From NCBI GenBank assembly GCA_947455725.1, contig CANGPL010000002.1:53790-117789 (forward strand): a stretch of 64,000 bases of DNA, given 5' to 3'. Origin of the DNA: Hyphomicrobiales bacterium (GTDB lineage: Bacteria; Pseudomonadota; Alphaproteobacteria; Rhizobiales; Beijerinckiaceae). The notes under the pieces are model-generated. The model was not told the DNA's origin. It did no database searches and saw nothing but the letters and a program-made list of their open reading frames with translations. How positions within the stretch are numbered: position 1 is the stretch's first letter; each line of letters opens with the position of its first letter. Both the position numbers and the translations under genes were made by a program. Shown in pieces: positions 18,061-26,791 of this stretch.

Positions 18061-18771
18061 TTAAGCAGATTGAGGCGCGGCGCGGTGCTGATTGATGCGG
18101 CGCTCCAAGAGATTAAGCAGGCGGGTCAAAATGAAAACTGTGATGATATAGATGATACCCGCAGCAATCAGCGGCTCATAAATCCGATAGGATTCTTTTT
18201 GAATTTGCCGCGCAGTACCCATGATATCCCAAACGGTGATGAGCGAGGCGAGCGATGTTGCTTTCAGCAATAAGATTGTTTCGCCGCTCATCGCGGGCAA
18301 ACAAATTTGTACCGCGCGCGGCAGCGTTACGCGCCACAAGACAAGCCATGGCGACATGCCGTAGGCCTTTGCCGCTTCAATTTCACCGCGCGGCACGGCG
18401 GACATTGCACCGCGTAAGATTTCACCCGTATAGCCTGCGGTATTCAGCGAGAACGCAAAGACGGCGTACCAGAAGCCGTCTTTTAAATATTCCCATAAAA
18501 ACGTCTGTTGAATGAAGCTGCCGGGCAATACTTCGCCAAGGCCGTAATAGATCAGATAGGTTTGCACCAGAAGCGGCGTGCCGCGCATCAGAAGAATATA
18601 GAGCGCGCTCGGCATCCACAAAAGCGGATTGGGCGAAAGACGTGCAAGCGCTACCGGCACCGCAAGCGCATTGCCAATGACGCAAGATATCGCGGTAAGC
18701 GCCAAGGTTAGCGGTACGGCCGCCAATAGCCTTGGAAAAATCGAGAGAAGGAAGGTCAGTGACTCATCCAT
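18061..18771 (-). CDS. Basic amino-acid ABC transporter permease, HisM-like
   Basis: HisMQ-family permease of 236 residues with about five membrane helices and the EAA loop [20 protein letters not shown]. It also shows the [15 protein letters not shown] segment typical of this family. It is the second of two permeases in the operon, 15 bases after the HisQ-like gene. Confidence 0.92.
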   Translation of the reverse strand: MDESLTFLLSIFPRLLAAVPLTLALTAISCVIGNALAVPVALARLSPNPLLWMPSALYILLMRGTPLLVQTYLIYYGLGEVLPGSFIQQTFLWEYLKDGFWYAVFAFSLNTAGYTGEILRGAMSAVPRGEIEAAKAYGMSPWLVLWRVTLPRAVQICLPAMSGETILLLKATSLASLITVWDIMGTARQIQKESYRIYEPLIAAGIIYIITVFILTRLLNLLERRINQHRAAPQSA

Positions 18772-18786
18772 GATGGCGACCTCCCC

Positions 18787-19509
18787 TCATTTATAGCCCC
18801 TATTCACACGCGCTTCGATGAGCCTGATACCGGCCATTGAGACAAGGGTAACGATGAGAAAGCACAAGGCTGTCATCGTATAGAAAAACGAATAATGTTT
18901 GGTGGTAGAAGCCGCGCGATAGCCCATGAAGAGAATATCCTGAAAGCTTCCCAAGACGCTGATGAGGGAGGAATCTTTGGTGGCATTGAGCCAGAGATTG
19001 CTCATGCCCGGCAGTGCAAAGCGGAGCATTTGCGGCAGTATGATGCGGCGCACGCGCAATAAAGGCGACATGCCGCAGGCTTTTGCGGCTTCAATTTGTC
19101 CGACAGGGATGGATTGGATCGCGCCGCGCATGACTTCCGTCATATAGGCACCGCCGATAAAGCCGAGCGCGATGACGGCGGCAGCGAAGGGGTCTACCTC
19201 TACATCTTCGTAATCATCGCCCAAAAAGGACAGAAGAAATTTAATGGCATCCGCGCCAGAATAATAAACGAGCAGCAGCAGCAGCAATTCGGGCAAAGCG
19301 CGGACGAGCGTTGTGTATACATCCGCAATAGAGCGGAGCCATCGATAAGGGCTGAGCTTAGCGCTGGCACCCAGCAACCCGAAGATGAGCGATACCGCAT
19401 AGGCGGCAAGCGATACTTCCATCGTCACCACAAGCCCATCAACAAAACGCGCGCCCCAGCCATCGTGGCCAAAGCTCATGAGGGATAGGAGGGAGGGGGA
19501 AGTATCCAT
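18787..19509 (-). CDS. Basic amino-acid ABC transporter permease, HisQ-like
   Basis: HisMQ-family permease of 240 residues with about five helices and the EAA loop GQIEAAKACGMSPLLRVRRI. An acidic insert (GDDYEDVEVDP) in the periplasmic loop region is unusual. No Shine-Dalgarno sequence is visible before the ATG at 19509; an alternative ATG at 19476 has none either. The palindromic repeat 39 bases upstream may affect its translation or mRNA level. Confidence 0.9.
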   Translation of the reverse strand: MDTSPSLLSLMSFGHDGWGARFVDGLVVTMEVSLAAYAVSLIFGLLGASAKLSPYRWLRSIADVYTTLVRALPELLLLLLVYYSGADAIKFLLSFLGDDYEDVEVDPFAAAVIALGFIGGAYMTEVMRGAIQSIPVGQIEAAKACGMSPLLRVRRIILPQMLRFALPGMSNLWLNATKDSSLISVLGSFQDILFMGYRAASTTKHYSFFYTMTALCFLIVTLVSMAGIRLIEARVNRGYK

Positions 19510-19547
19510 GGGCGGGTGTGGTTTTCTAAAAAATTACCTACATCTAT

Positions 19548-19668
19548 CCCTCTCCCCTTGCGGGAGAGGGTGGCCCCCGCATGGGGGTCGGGTGAGGGGT
19601 AAACTTACCGCAGCTAACCCCTCATCCGTCATGCGTTGCATGACACCTTCTCCCGCAAGGGGAGAAGG
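19548..19668. repeat. Large palindromic intergenic repeat inside the amino-acid transporter operon
   Basis: Two ~60-base halves are imperfect reverse complements. The outer stems are CCCTCTCCC-CTTGC-GGGAGAGGG (19548-19570) and CCTTCTCCC-GCAAG-GGGAGAAGG (19646-19668). Each half also has an inner hairpin: CCCCC/GGGGG (19574-19587) and GTCATGC/GCATGAC (19628-19644). It fills most of the 172-base gap between the binding-protein and first permease genes. Dispersed palindromes with this CTCCCC-TTGCGGGAG core are common in Hyphomicrobiales genomes. Here it probably caps the binding-protein mRNA. Confidence 0.8.
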
Positions 19669-19681
19669 AGAAGTGCATCAA

Positions 19682-20488
19682 TCAATCGCCATAGACGTTG
19701 AAGGTGAAGTACTTCTTGGCAATCGCATCATATTCGCCCGAAGCGCGGACGGCCTTGATGGCGTCATTGAAGCGGTCCTTCAGCTTGTCGCCCTTGCGTA
19801 CGCCAACGCCGACGCCTGTGCCGAAGATCGGATCGTTTGGCACGATGAGCTTCACACCGAGATCTTTAGCGGCTGGGGTCTTCAAGAACTCATCGGCCAC
19901 AATCGAATCTTCCAAGGCGTAATCGATACGGCCTGCGACGAGATCGGCATTGTGGTTATCGGTCGTATCATAGACCTTAATCGTCGCGTCCTTCAGGTAG
20001 GCATTGACGTAGTCGGCATGGATCGTTGCGGTCTGGACGCCGATGGACTTGCCCTTCAAATCGGCTGGGTTGGCAATCTTGCCACCCTTGCCGTCTGGAT
20101 TGGCAACCGTCGTGATCGCTGGCGCATCCTTCTTGCCGATGATTTCGGCTGGCGTGTTGTAATATTTGTCCGAGAAGTCGATGACCTTTGAACGGTCTGC
20201 GGTGATCGACATTGAGGAGAAGATCGCGTCGATCTTCTTGGCCTTTAGCGCCGGGATAATGCCATCCCAAGCGGTGCTGACAATTTTACATTCAACCTTC
20301 ATCTCCTTGCAGATGGCGGCCAACAGGTCGATTTCAAATCCTTCCCACTGGTTCGTCGCATTTTGCGAGCTGAAGGGTGGATAGGCCTCGGAGCTAATGC
20401 CGATCTTCAATTTTTCAACGGCCATGGCCGAAGAGGCTGCGACAACAACTGCAGCAACCGTTGCGGTTTTAACGATAAATTTCATCAT
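19682..20488 (-). CDS. Basic amino-acid-binding periplasmic protein, HisJ/ArgT-like
   Basis: Type-2 periplasmic binding protein of 268 residues with a clear Sec signal (hydrophobic to AMA at about residue 23). The mature start KLKIGISSEAYPPFSS and the NQWEGFEIDLLAAICKEM segment are characteristic of lysine/arginine/ornithine- or histidine-binding proteins. The DYALEDSIVADEF segment near residue 200 fits the second lobe. First gene of the importer operon, divergent from aruH, so arginine is the favoured ligand. Confidence 0.92.
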   Translation of the reverse strand: MMKFIVKTATVAAVVVAASSAMAVEKLKIGISSEAYPPFSSQNATNQWEGFEIDLLAAICKEMKVECKIVSTAWDGIIPALKAKKIDAIFSSMSITADRSKVIDFSDKYYNTPAEIIGKKDAPAITTVANPDGKGGKIANPADLKGKSIGVQTATIHADYVNAYLKDATIKVYDTTDNHNADLVAGRIDYALEDSIVADEFLKTPAAKDLGVKLIVPNDPIFGTGVGVGVRKGDKLKDRFNDAIKAVRASGEYDAIAKKYFTFNVYGD

Positions 20489-20765
20489 CTGACTTTTTCC
20501 TATCCCTATCTGTCATCGGTTAATGGGCAACCGAGTGTCTACCTTGGACCCTAAATCAGGCCCGCTTCGTCGTCCGGAGCGAAAGGACCGACGCTTAAAG
20601 GCGCCCGCCCGGCCCGCTTCCATGACAGAACTATTTCAGTAGTTTGACGCCCGAACAAGCGCTATCTGTAGCGGGCATACAGAAGATTGGTCTGATCCTC
20701 AGAGCCGCCGTCCCTTCATTGTGGCGTGGTACTACGGGAAAAGGGCCGAAATTATAGGAAAAATC
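20489..20765. other. Divergent control region between the transporter and aruH
   Basis: This 277-base gap must hold promoters for both directions. Visible elements are AGGA just before each start and a short inverted repeat CGCTA-TCTG-TAGCG (around 20660-20674). I see no clear sigma-70 consensus and no regulator gene alongside. Confidence 0.4.
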
Positions 20766-21947
20766 ATGCGTTTTGCGGCACGGGTTGAACATTTGGGTGG
20801 TGGTTCGGTAAGAGCGTGGGATATCCACAATGCCGGAAAAGAGGCGCAAGCGCGGGGCGAAGATGTCATCGTTCTATCGGTTGGCGACCCCGACTTTGCG
20901 ACGCCCGCCCCCATCATCGATACCGCCATTGCAGCGCTGAAGAATGGCGACACCCATTATACAACCGTTGCGGGCAGGGTTGAGCTGCGTAAAGCCATTA
21001 CCGCCCATCAGAATCAACGCACCGGCCAAACGCTTGATGAGGACAATGTGCTGATCGTTGCCGGAACGCAGAACGGCCTCTTCGCCGCCTGCCAATGCCT
21101 GTTTGGGCCGGGCGATGAGGTGATTGTTTTAGAGCCCGCTTATCTGACCTATGAGGCGACGGTGGGTTCTACCGGGGCAACAGTGGTGCGCGCGCCCGCC
21201 ACGTCCGATGGCCTCTTCAGGCCCGATATTGAAGCGCTTGAAAAATGCATTACGCCAAAGACGCGGGGCATTCTGTTTGCCAATCCATGTAATCCGACAG
21301 GCGTGGTATTTTCGCCTTCGGAATTGGAGGGTATCGCTGATATAGCCCGCCGCCATGATTTGTGGGTTGTGAGCGATGAGGTCTATGCCGAATTGGTGTT
21401 CGACGGGCATTTTGCAAGCACCGCTACGCTGCCCGGCATGGCAGAGCGAACGGTGACGGTTGCCTCATTTTCCAAATCGCATGCGATGACGGGATGGCGG
21501 ATTGGCTGGATTATTGCGCCGAAAGAATTGATCACGCATGCTGATAATCTCGCGCTGTGCTCGCTCTATGGCATTGCAGGCTTTATCCAAGATGCGGCCA
21601 TCACTGCCATTCGTGAGACCGATCAGGTCGCGTTAGAGATGCGCGAGATTTACCAACGACGCTGTCAGGTTTTATGCGACCATATTGATCACGCGCCGGG
21701 GCTTGTTTGCTTGCGGCCCGCATCGGGCATGTTTGCACTGGTGGATGTGCGCGGCACGGGCTTGAGCGCGCATGAATTTGCTTGGGGGCTTTTTAAAGCC
21801 GAAGGCGTCTCCGTGCTGGATGCATCGGCCTTTGGCCCCTCCGCTGACGGTTATGTGCGCGTGGCTTTCACCGTTGGTGAAGACCAGCTTGCGGACGCGG
21901 GTCGACGCATCGTGCGTTACGCCATTTCTCTCACCGGGCAAGCCTGA
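20766..21947 (+). CDS. aruH: Pyridoxal-phosphate aminotransferase, probable arginine:pyruvate transaminase
   Basis: Fold-type I aminotransferase of 393 residues. The start at 20766 is chosen because AGGAA precedes it and the upstream frame adds only 15 unrelated residues. It has the substrate-side NPCNPTG motif, the PLP-binding Lys in ASFSKSHAMTGWRIGW (near residue 240) and a C-terminal Arg region (GYVRVAFTVGE). The next gene is an AruI-like thiamin enzyme and the divergent operon imports basic amino acids. The best reading is therefore AruH, making 2-ketoarginine and alanine from arginine and pyruvate. Other amino-acid specificities are possible. Confidence 0.78.
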   Translation: MRFAARVEHLGGGSVRAWDIHNAGKEAQARGEDVIVLSVGDPDFATPAPIIDTAIAALKNGDTHYTTVAGRVELRKAITAHQNQRTGQTLDEDNVLIVAGTQNGLFAACQCLFGPGDEVIVLEPAYLTYEATVGSTGATVVRAPATSDGLFRPDIEALEKCITPKTRGILFANPCNPTGVVFSPSELEGIADIARRHDLWVVSDEVYAELVFDGHFASTATLPGMAERTVTVASFSKSHAMTGWRIGWIIAPKELITHADNLALCSLYGIAGFIQDAAITAIRETDQVALEMREIYQRRCQVLCDHIDHAPGLVCLRPASGMFALVDVRGTGLSAHEFAWGLFKAEGVSVLDASAFGPSADGYVRVAFTVGEDQLADAGRRIVRYAISLTGQA

Positions 21948-21948
21948 C

Positions 21949-23559
21949 ATGCGGACACTTGGCGTCTATCTGGCGGAACTCCTTGAAGCCTATGGCGTGG
22001 ATACGATCTTCGGTATTCCAGGCGTGCATACAGTGGAATTTTACCGTGGCTTGCCACTCACTAAGATCCGCCATGTGACGCCGCGCCATGAGCAAGGCGC
22101 GGGCTTTATGGCCGATGGCTATGCCCGCGTATCCGGCAAGCCCGGCGTGTGCTTGTTGATTACCGGACCGGGCCTGACCAATGCGGCGACCGCGATGGCG
22201 CAGGCCTATGCGGATTCGATTCCGATGCTTGTGATTACAGCGGTCAATGCCGTTGGCCGAATGGGCTCGGGCGAAGGCTGGCTGCATGAGTTGAAAGACC
22301 AGCGGCAGCTTTCCCAAGGGCTTACCGCGTTCAGCCATACAGTATTCACCAAGCATGATCTTGATCAGGCGCTTGCGCGCGCATTCGCCGTTTTTTCGAG
22401 CGCTCGTCCGCGTCCGGTGCATATTGAAATTCCGACTGATATTATTCGATTGCCCATCGATATCGATGTCCTTGCTAAACCGGCGGCTTTGCCGCTTCGC
22501 CCTGCGCCGAGAGCGGAGTCGATTGCGGACGCGATTGCGATTTTAGAGGTCACGAAAAAGCCCCTTATTCTGACGGGTGGTGGTGCCGTTGATGCATCGG
22601 AAATTTTACCGCTGCTCGCGGAAAGGCTTGATGCGCCTTTGGTGATGACGGTGAATGCACGGGGTATTTTACCGAGCGAGCATCGGCTTGCGGTGCCGTG
22701 TAATCCGAGCCTACCTGCGGTGCGTGATTTGATGCTGGGCGCTGATGCAATCCTTGCCATCGGAACCGAATTCGGACCAACCGATTATGATTGGTATGAG
22801 ACGGGCGCACCGAAACTAACTGCACCGCTTATTCGCATTGATCTTGATCCCGAACAGGCGATGCGTGGACATCGGGCGGAGTGCGTGATTGTAGCGGATG
22901 CGCACGCAAGTGTGGCTGCTCTTTTGGACGCGTTGCCCCATGCCAGGCAGGGTGATGGCGCGGCGCGCGCTAAAACCACCCGCGAACGCGTGATGCATGA
23001 GGATGTGAATAGCATATATCAAGCCTCACTCGCTTTGTTGGATGAGGCACGAGCGACGCTGCCCGATGCGGTGATGATTGGTGACTCCGCGCAACCTGTT
23101 TATGCCGCTTCTGTTGCTTATGCAGCACCCAAAATACGGTCTTTCTTTGCGTCCGCGACGGGCTTTGGAACCTTAGGCTATGCGCTACCTGCGGCCATCG
23201 GCGCGCAAATGGCGGCACCGCATCGCCCGATCATCGCGGTGATGGGCGATGGCGGATTGCAATTTACGCTATCGGAGATTGCTTCTGCTGTTGAAGCGCA
23301 GACGCCGATTATTATTCTCGTTTGGAATAATCGCGGCTATGGCGAAATCAAAAGCTTTATGCAGTCGCGCCAGATTGAGCCCATCGGCGTTGATATCGGC
23401 ACACCTGATTTTATTGCTTTGGCGTTGGCCTTTGGCGCAGCGGCAGAAAGCTTGGTTCACGCGGATGATTTGCCACGCCTGTTACGCGACGCGGTGAAGC
23501 GCAAAGGGCCGACGCTGATCGAGATTGATGAAGCGCGTTATGTAAGCGAGCGGGGGTAA
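21949..23559 (+). CDS. aruI: Thiamin-diphosphate decarboxylase, probable 2-ketoarginine decarboxylase
   Basis: Three-domain ThDP enzyme of 536 residues. The start at 21949 is one base after the aruH stop; the longer frame runs inside aruH. The N-terminal PYR domain has the catalytic Glu in RHEQGAGFMADGYAR, and the C-terminal PP domain has the cofactor motif GDGGLQFTLSEI…WNN. The FGIPGVHTVEFYRGL opening matches AruI, which decarboxylates 2-ketoarginine to 4-guanidinobutyraldehyde. The aldehyde dehydrogenase and guanidinobutyrase needed to finish the route are not adjacent. An acetolactate-synthase-like role is the alternative. Confidence 0.78.
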   Translation: MRTLGVYLAELLEAYGVDTIFGIPGVHTVEFYRGLPLTKIRHVTPRHEQGAGFMADGYARVSGKPGVCLLITGPGLTNAATAMAQAYADSIPMLVITAVNAVGRMGSGEGWLHELKDQRQLSQGLTAFSHTVFTKHDLDQALARAFAVFSSARPRPVHIEIPTDIIRLPIDIDVLAKPAALPLRPAPRAESIADAIAILEVTKKPLILTGGGAVDASEILPLLAERLDAPLVMTVNARGILPSEHRLAVPCNPSLPAVRDLMLGADAILAIGTEFGPTDYDWYETGAPKLTAPLIRIDLDPEQAMRGHRAECVIVADAHASVAALLDALPHARQGDGAARAKTTRERVMHEDVNSIYQASLALLDEARATLPDAVMIGDSAQPVYAASVAYAAPKIRSFFASATGFGTLGYALPAAIGAQMAAPHRPIIAVMGDGGLQFTLSEIASAVEAQTPIIILVWNNRGYGEIKSFMQSRQIEPIGVDIGTPDFIALALAFGAAAESLVHADDLPRLLRDAVKRKGPTLIEIDEARYVSERG

Positions 23560-23684
23560 CCCGTCATTGCGAGCGATGAGCGACGCAACCTAGCTAAATT
23601 AAATTTATTATACGCGGTGATCGCCGGTTACGCTTTTTTCTGTATTATCAACTGGGTTGCTTCGCGTTCGCTCGCAATGACGGG
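23560..23684. repeat. Inverted repeat of the CGTCATTGCGAGCG type between convergent genes
   Basis: Left arm 23560-23592 (CCCGTCATTGCGAGCGATGA…) and right arm 23652-23684 (…TTCGCTCGCAATGACGGG) are imperfect complements of ~33 bases around a ~59-base AT-rich spacer. This widespread alphaproteobacterial intergenic repeat begins at the aruI stop and ends 10 bases before the stop of the converging hydrolase gene. It may serve as a terminator in both directions. Confidence 0.8.
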
Positions 23685-23694
23685 ACAATGCAGC

Positions 23695-24486
23695 TTACGC
23701 GTGCCACCTTAACGACATGCACGATAACCCCGCATCCACTTTCGCAATTTCGGATGTTGCGAGGGGTACGACGGAGTAGCCTGTTTTTTTTAGCATCGCG
23801 ATGGTTTGCGGAAAGGCGCTGCCGACAAAAACGTGATCATTGATGCGAAGGGCATTCGCTGCGCCTTCTTCGCCATCGGGCGTGTAAAGGACGTTGAGAC
23901 CTTCAAAAACGCCGCTCACTGCCAAACGCTTGGTGGAGAGCACGGTGGCTTCATCGAGCAATGAGCAATCTGATTTGAAATGCAAAACATTTGCCGGTGT
24001 ACGAACAATCACCGGATATTTGCCGAGCGCTTTTAGGCACTCGGCTAGTGATTCAGCGCCCGTTTCATTCGTGCGATCGGATAAGCCAATCATCACACGA
24101 TCGCGCAGCACCAGAATATCGCCACCATCAGCATAGCCCGGGCCCGGCAAATCGATAACGCGCGCAAAACGCTGTTTAAGTGTGGCGGCCATTTCTGCCG
24201 CTTCCCCAAAGCGACTGGCGGCACCGGGGCGCATGATAATTGCGCCTTCCGTGAAGACGAGCGCCGGATCTTCGACGAACATGGAATCCGGATAGGCATC
24301 AAGCGCCGAAAGCGTTTGCACTGTAAGGCCTGCTTCCTCAAGCGCCTTGATATAGGCCGAATGTTCGGCAAGCACTTTGGTGTAATCGGGTGCGCCGATA
24401 TCCACCGCTCGCAAGCCATTGACGATGGCTTTGCAAGGAATGCGAACAATGGCGTTATCAAACGCGTAAACGGGCTTGCTTTGCAT
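23695..24486 (-). CDS. Dimethylarginine dimethylaminohydrolase (DDAH)-like guanidino hydrolase
   Basis: Guanidino-group-modifying enzyme of 263 residues. It keeps the Glu/Asp pair in [10 protein letters not shown], the catalytic His in [11 protein letters not shown] and the nucleophilic Cys in the C-terminal GLSCMSLRW. The family hydrolyses methylated arginines to citrulline plus an amine. The start at 24486 shares one base with the preceding xylG stop (TGATG), so translation is coupled to the xylose-type transporter operon. It converges on the aru genes, so it may extend guanidino metabolism. Related agmatine or arginine hydrolases are possible. Confidence 0.82.
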   Translation of the reverse strand: MQSKPVYAFDNAIVRIPCKAIVNGLRAVDIGAPDYTKVLAEHSAYIKALEEAGLTVQTLSALDAYPDSMFVEDPALVFTEGAIIMRPGAASRFGEAAEMAATLKQRFARVIDLPGPGYADGGDILVLRDRVMIGLSDRTNETGAESLAECLKALGKYPVIVRTPANVLHFKSDCSLLDEATVLSTKRLAVSGVFEGLNVLYTPDGEEGAANALRINDHVFVGSAFPQTIAMLKKTGYSVVPLATSEIAKVDAGLSCMSLRWHA

Positions 24487-25313
24487 CAGCTTGCCAAGGC
24501 ACCAGGGCCGGGAATAGCGCCGGGTGGGCATTTGCCAAGAATGATCATGCCGAGCACTTCATCCTTTGTGACATCGCCAACCCGCGCAGTGCCGACAATG
24601 CGACCATTTTTCATCACCGCGACACGATCGGCCAGATCAAACACGTCGTGAATGTCATGGCTGATCAAGAAGATGCCGATGCCCTGCTTTTTGAGTTCAA
24701 GGGTCAGATCCGCGACCTGTTGCGTTTCTTGCGGACCAAGTGCTGCTGTAGGCTCATCCATGATGAGGATATTGGCATTAAAATGGATGGCGCGCGCGAT
24801 GGCCACCGATTGACGTTGACCGCCCGAAAGCTTTTTCACGGGCTCTTTAAACCGGCGGAAATTCGGGTTCAAACGACCCATCACTTCACGCGTCGCCGCT
24901 TCCATCGCGACATCGTCAAGCGTGCCCCATTTGGTTCTGAGTTCGCGGCCTAAAAAGAGATTGGCTGCAGCATCCACATTATCGGCCAAAGCGAGCGTTT
25001 GATAAATCGTCTCGATGCCATAGCGCTTGGCATCGCGCGGGTTATCAATTGTGGCTTTTTCACCATTGATAAATATCTCGCCATTGTCGCGCTGATAGGC
25101 ACCGGAGAGAATTTTGATCAAGGTTGATTTGCCCGCGCCGTTATGGCCGAGCAGGGCTACGACTTCGCCTTCATAAAGCTCAAGGGACGCGTGATCGACG
25201 GCTTTAATACCGCCGAATGCGATGGAGATATCGCGCATTTCAGCAAGCGGCTTGCGGCCTTCGCTGAACGCTTGGATGGTGGGCGAGGTGTGAGCGGTCA
25301 TGGTTGTGGACAT
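24486..25313 (-). CDS. xylG: Xylose-type ABC transporter ATP-binding protein (single domain)
   Basis: ATPase of 275 residues with one nucleotide-binding domain: Walker [10 protein letters not shown], signature LSGGQRQS, Walker [15 protein letters not shown]-loop [15 protein letters not shown]. Single-domain XylG/FrcA proteins are usual in alphaproteobacteria, unlike the double-domain E. coli XylG. The start at 25313 follows GGGAGGG with good spacing; the upstream frame to 25331 overlaps the permease. A Pro/Gly-rich tail ends the protein, and its stop is fused to the DDAH start. Confidence 0.85.
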   Translation of the reverse strand: MSTTMTAHTSPTIQAFSEGRKPLAEMRDISIAFGGIKAVDHASLELYEGEVVALLGHNGAGKSTLIKILSGAYQRDNGEIFINGEKATIDNPRDAKRYGIETIYQTLALADNVDAAANLFLGRELRTKWGTLDDVAMEAATREVMGRLNPNFRRFKEPVKKLSGGQRQSVAIARAIHFNANILIMDEPTAALGPQETQQVADLTLELKKQGIGIFLISHDIHDVFDLADRVAVMKNGRIVGTARVGDVTKDEVLGMIILGKCPPGAIPGPGALAS

Positions 25314-25327
25314 TGCTGGGCCCTCCC

Positions 25328-26653
25328 TCAATTTGTCCGGCGACGATAGAGCTGGTCAAGCCACACGGCAAAGACCAACACCGAACCGACAGCCATATCT
25401 TTATAAGCGGAGTCAAAGTTCAACAGTGTCATGCCCGATTGTAAGGACTGCATGACGAGCGCGCCGAGAATAGCACCATAAATCGTACCGACACCACCGG
25501 CCAGCGATGTGCCGCCAATAACGGTTGCGGCGATCACATAGAGCTCGTCGAATTGGCCAAGCGCGTTAGACGCAGCGTTCAAGCGCGCCGATGAAATGCA
25601 CGCCGAGACGGCAGCAAGGACGCCCATGATGCTGAACATCAAAAGCGTAATCCGCTTGGTATTGATACCAGCCAATTCAGCCGCTTCCGGATTGCCGCCA
25701 ATCGCATAAATGTAACGACCAAACCGCGTGCGTACCGCAACGAAGGTCATGATGATCCCTGCGGCTGCCGCGATCAAAACGGGGATCGCGAAACCATGCG
25801 GGATCATTAATCCACCTTCGGGAATCGGAATATTGTTAGCCTCGGCGTAATCATTCGCAAGCTTTGGCGGGAAGTAATAGGAATTCACCAGCCAAACCGT
25901 ACCGAGCGTGAGCAAGCACCCAACAACGCCCAGGAAGTTTTCAGCCCAAATCGGACGTAAAGGGAAATTGAATTTTTGCCGCGACTGGCGGCCAGAGCGA
26001 ATGGCCAGCACGATCACGACACAGATGATCACGCCCAGCACCCAGCTCGCCGTTGCGCCGATCGAGGCGTAGAACGGGCCGCCACCGAGCAGTTCAAAGC
26101 GCTCATCCATCGGAGCCACGGTTTCGCCGCGAATAACCGCCCATGCCGCACCGCGCCAGACAATCAAGCCGCCCAATGTCACGATAAAGGATGGAATGCC
26201 TGCATAGGCGATGAGATAGCCGTGGAACGCGCCGAGCAATGCGCCCGCACCAAGGCCGATCAAAACGGTCAAAATCCAAATGGCCGGGTGGCCTACACCG
26301 AGCCACGGGCCTAAAACGTAAACTTGGGCGTAGCCCATAATAACGGCGATAACACCCAAAAGAGAGCCGACGCTCAAATCGATGTGGCGCATGACGATGA
26401 TCATCACCATGCCGGTTGTCATAACCGCAATGGACGAGGTTTGGACCAGCAAAATCCAGAGATTGCGCGGCGACAAGAAAATACCATTGCCCGTGCGCCA
26501 GATGCCGGCGAGATGGAAGCCAATCCAGATCAGAACAAGCGCGCCAACCATACCCAGAAGTCGCGTATCGAGTTCGGTGGCTCTCAAAAACCGCTGAAAA
26601 GCACTTTCCTGCACCATGGCGGGTTCAGCGCTTTTATCCGTTCCGCTCGCCAT
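25328..26653 (-). CDS. xylH: Xylose-type ABC transporter permease
   Basis: RbsC-family permease of 441 residues, longer than the ~320 typical of RbsC and in line with XylH. It has ten or more hydrophobic segments, the [12 protein letters not shown] motif, and a long insert in the middle that contains a polar stretch ([10 protein letters not shown]). The C-terminal [18 protein letters not shown] loop is the family hallmark. It follows the binding-protein gene after 138 bases containing a stem-loop. Confidence 0.88.
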   Translation of the reverse strand: MASGTDKSAEPAMVQESAFQRFLRATELDTRLLGMVGALVLIWIGFHLAGIWRTGNGIFLSPRNLWILLVQTSSIAVMTTGMVMIIVMRHIDLSVGSLLGVIAVIMGYAQVYVLGPWLGVGHPAIWILTVLIGLGAGALLGAFHGYLIAYAGIPSFIVTLGGLIVWRGAAWAVIRGETVAPMDERFELLGGGPFYASIGATASWVLGVIICVVIVLAIRSGRQSRQKFNFPLRPIWAENFLGVVGCLLTLGTVWLVNSYYFPPKLANDYAEANNIPIPEGGLMIPHGFAIPVLIAAAAGIIMTFVAVRTRFGRYIYAIGGNPEAAELAGINTKRITLLMFSIMGVLAAVSACISSARLNAASNALGQFDELYVIAATVIGGTSLAGGVGTIYGAILGALVMQSLQSGMTLLNFDSAYKDMAVGSVLVFAVWLDQLYRRRTN

Positions 26654-26710
26654 CGCCGATTCTCCATTTAATGTGAGGCAATTCGAAGAAAATAGGTCAA
26701 AATTTGACCA

Positions 26711-26743
26711 GAAAAAGCCGCGCCGCTCAGAAGAGCGGCGCGG
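26711..26743 (-). terminator. Intra-operon stem-loop with T-run after xylF
   Basis: A perfect 11-bp GC-rich stem (CCGCGCCGCTC at 26718-26728, complement 26733-26743) has a 4-base loop. On the minus strand it is followed by CTTTTTC. It lies 48 bases past the xylF stop and 64 bases before xylH, where a partial terminator would keep the binding protein more abundant than the membrane subunits. Confidence 0.8.
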
Positions 26744-26791
26744 ATCAGTTAGTCAGCACAATCAAGCGAAGCCGTTGTGCAAAGGGTCATA

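Noticed and set aside
21772..21948. Longer N-terminus for the AruI-like enzyme
   Set aside because: The extra 59 residues lie within aruH in another frame. The ThDP fold starts normally at the ATG at 21949.
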